Assembly: GCA_023262305.1 (NCBI GenBank)
Contig: JALRCK010000012.1
Location: forward strand, 9,076-16,640
DNA: 7,565 nt
Origin: Deltaproteobacteria bacterium
GTDB lineage: Bacteria; Bdellovibrionota_C; UBA2361; OMII01
Direction of reading: 5' to 3'
Made by a program: the position numbers and the translations under genes. The notes below the pieces were generated by a model. That model did not search any database and was not told the DNA's origin. It saw nothing but the letters and a program-made list of their open reading frames with translations. Positions 6,713 through 7,565 of the stretch are shown here, in pieces. Numbering within the stretch: position 1 is the first letter of the stretch; the number at the start of each line of letters is the position of its first letter.

Positions 6713-7363
6713 TTACTTGCTCACATCGACGAGCGCGCTGAGGATCGCTTTGAGCTCTCCCTCCTCCTCCTTCGAGGTGAATTCAACGCTCAGGTCATCA
6801 GTTGAGTTTGGAAGACTCGTATCAACGTGCTGCTCGCATGCTGTGATACGCGCCTCCCATCGATCAAAGATATCGTCGATCTCACCAATCGTTGATGAGT
6901 CGATGCTGTGAACCACGCGGAGAGCCTCAGCTCGAGACTCTCGGGTACGCATAATATTTCGTTGCTGTCGAAGTCCGCCGAGCTTCTCTTGAACCATCGT
7001 AAGATCGGCTCCGAGCTGACGCTCAAGCTTCACATGGTCGGCGGCCTGCTCCTCTATCTTGGATGCTTGTGCGAGGTACTGTTGCCGCCGCCGCACACAC
7101 TCTAAGGCTTTTGACTCATCCTGTGCAGCGATCCTCTTAGCTCGATCCTCCCAGAGCTCTGCCTGCTCTCGCAGCTCCTCGACGCGCTTGCGCATCGAAA
7201 TCCCATCCTTTTGGACCCGAGCCAGTTGCGCCTTGGCTCGTCCTGCCGCCTGCTCAGCTTCGCGAATCGCGGTCGTCACAAGCGCCTCGTGGTTTTCAAG
7301 TTGTCCGACAACGCCCTCAAAACTTGAGATGATGCTGGCGGTTAATCTTCGTAAGCTATTCAT
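6713..7363 (-). CDS. pspA: PspA/IM30 (ESCRT-III-like) family protein
   Basis: A 216-residue peripheral membrane protein of the phage-shock-protein A/Vipp1 family, which binds stressed or leaky inner membrane and assembles into helical or ring scaffolds. The N-terminus MNSLRRLTASIISSFEGVVG is an amphipathic helix like the membrane-binding helix of PspA. NHEALVTTAIREAEQA follows, equivalent to the family's DPQKLVRLMIQEME segment. Residues about 30-148 form a long charged coiled coil. The tail has IDDIFDRWEARITACE near 162-177, matching the family's conserved FxRxExRI helix, then ELKAILSAL near the end. Length is close to E. coli PspA (222). The start is set by AGGAGG four bases upstream. It is first in an operon with a polytopic membrane protein. 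No PspB, PspC or PspF gene is visible, so control is probably different from E. coli. The symbol denotes family membership, not proven orthology. Confidence 0.9.
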   Translation of the reverse strand: MNSLRRLTASIISSFEGVVGQLENHEALVTTAIREAEQAAGRAKAQLARVQKDGISMRKRVEELREQAELWEDRAKRIAAQDESKALECVRRRQQYLAQASKIEEQAADHVKLERQLGADLTMVQEKLGGLRQQRNIMRTRESRAEALRVVHSIDSSTIGEIDDIFDRWEARITACEQHVDTSLPNSTDDLSVEFTSKEEEGELKAILSALVDVSK

Positions 7364-7367
7364 AATT

Positions 7368-7373
7368 CCTCCT
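7368..7373 (-). promoter_or_regulatory. Shine-Dalgarno site of the PspA-family gene
   Basis: Leftward AGGAGG, then AATT, then ATG. A perfect site that fixes the start at 7363; an in-frame TTG five codons upstream overlaps the site and is unlikely to be used. Confidence 0.85.
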
Positions 7374-7441
7374 AACAAAGAGAAGTTTTAATCTTCACTA
7401 ACGTTATCAGAGGAATGGACTACGATGCCGTGCATGACGAT

Positions 7442-7454
7442 GTTACAATGTAAC
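7442..7454. promoter_or_regulatory. Palindromic operator candidate, copy 1
   Basis: GTTACAATGTAAC, a perfect 6-1-6 inverted repeat 79 bp upstream of the PspA-family start. A second copy with identical five-base outer arms lies 85 bp away. The size and symmetry suit a dimeric helix-turn-helix regulator. It also overlaps the -35 of a possible rightward promoter. The binding protein is unknown. Confidence 0.55.
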
Positions 7455-7470
7455 TGTACTGCCCTATAAA
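7442..7470 (+). promoter_or_regulatory. Possible rightward promoter overlapping operator copy 1
   Basis: GTTACA (7442-7447), a 17-bp spacer and TATAAA (7465-7470) resemble a sigma-70 promoter, with four and five of six consensus bases. It would transcribe away from the PspA operon toward the right edge. The -35 lies within the palindrome, so a bound regulator would block it. The leftward promoter for the PspA-family gene could not be placed with confidence. Confidence 0.3.
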
Positions 7471-7524
7471 GCTGCAACCTATTGGTATTAGGCTGCTAAA
7501 ATGGCTTCATGGAGGCAAATAATA

Positions 7525-7563
7525 ATGTTACCCTGTAACCATGGTATCCGGCTCAACCGTTGA
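7525..7563 (+). other. Possible 12-codon rightward reading frame with a good ribosome binding site
   Basis: GGAGG (7511-7515) sits nine bases before ATG (7525), which opens a 12-codon frame (MLPCNHGIRLNR) closed by TGA at 7561. It contains operator copy 2 at its start. It could be a leader peptide, a chance arrangement, or the misplaced start of a divergent gene. ATG 7541 in another frame stays open to the window edge but lacks its own site. Too little sequence remains to decide. Confidence 0.2.
7527..7539. promoter_or_regulatory. Palindromic operator candidate, copy 2
   Basis: GTTACCCTGTAAC, with 5-bp perfect arms and a 3-bp centre. It shares the GTTAC-N3-GTAAC form with the copy at 7442-7454. 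The start-to-start distance of 85 bp is about eight helical turns, which would put both sites on the same face of the DNA and allow looping or cooperative binding. Confidence 0.55.
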
Positions 7564-7565
7564 AC

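Noticed and set aside
7059..7391. 110-codon plus-strand frame opposite the PspA-family gene
   Set aside because: Ser/Arg/Ala-rich antisense shadow of a clear PspA-family coding region.
7399..7406. TAACGTTA palindrome in the leader of the PspA-family gene
   Set aside because: Short and A/T-rich. It does not match the GTTAC-N3-GTAAC form of the two stronger sites.
7551..7565. Imperfect inverted repeat GCTCAACCGTTGAAC at the right edge
   Set aside because: One mismatch, a single copy, and truncated by the window edge, so its extent cannot be judged.

Overview
The window looks like a piece of a Gram-negative bacterial chromosome with compact genes and moderate GC content. The lineage is uncertain. 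The C-terminal repeat domain of the secreted protein (paired Cys, a GYRFVGW core) and the envelope-oriented gene set would fit a deltaproteobacterial-type group (Bdellovibrionota, Myxococcota or similar). That placement is inference. No RNA gene, insertion sequence, CRISPR array or phage gene was seen.

Layout, left to right. (1) Positions 1-1353, minus strand: the N-terminal 451 codons of an ABC exporter with a fused membrane domain and ATPase. It is cut by the window edge after the Q-loop. It has a strong ribosome binding site, with a perfect 7-bp inverted repeat just upstream. (2) Positions 1354-1729: about 376 bp with no supported gene. (3) Positions 1730-4206, minus strand: a likely two-gene operon. 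The first gene encodes a secreted protein of 657 residues with a signal peptide, a glycoside-hydrolase-like domain with two candidate catalytic glutamates, and a C-terminal cysteine-containing repeat domain. The second encodes a small four-helix membrane protein that I do not recognise. (4) Positions 4207-4491: a divergent intergenic region with a CRP/FNR-like palindrome. (5) Positions 4492-5232, plus strand: a family-2-like (GT-A) glycosyltransferase. (6) Positions 5231-5260: a strong intrinsic terminator for the leftward operon that converges on the glycosyltransferase gene. (7) Positions 5293-7363, minus strand: an operon of a PspA/IM30-family protein followed, after 34 nt, by a large polytopic membrane protein with an N-terminal coiled coil. 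(8) Positions 7364-7565: the control region of that operon, with two copies of the palindrome GTTAC-N3-GTAAC spaced 85 bp apart.

The common theme is the cell envelope: export, a secreted carbohydrate-active-like enzyme, a sugar transferase and a PspA-type membrane-maintenance pair. The most interesting unit is the PspA-family gene. It is paired with an unrecognised multi-spanning protein instead of PspB/PspC, and sits behind what looks like a dedicated two-site operator. Whether the separate transcription units cooperate cannot be told from the sequence alone.
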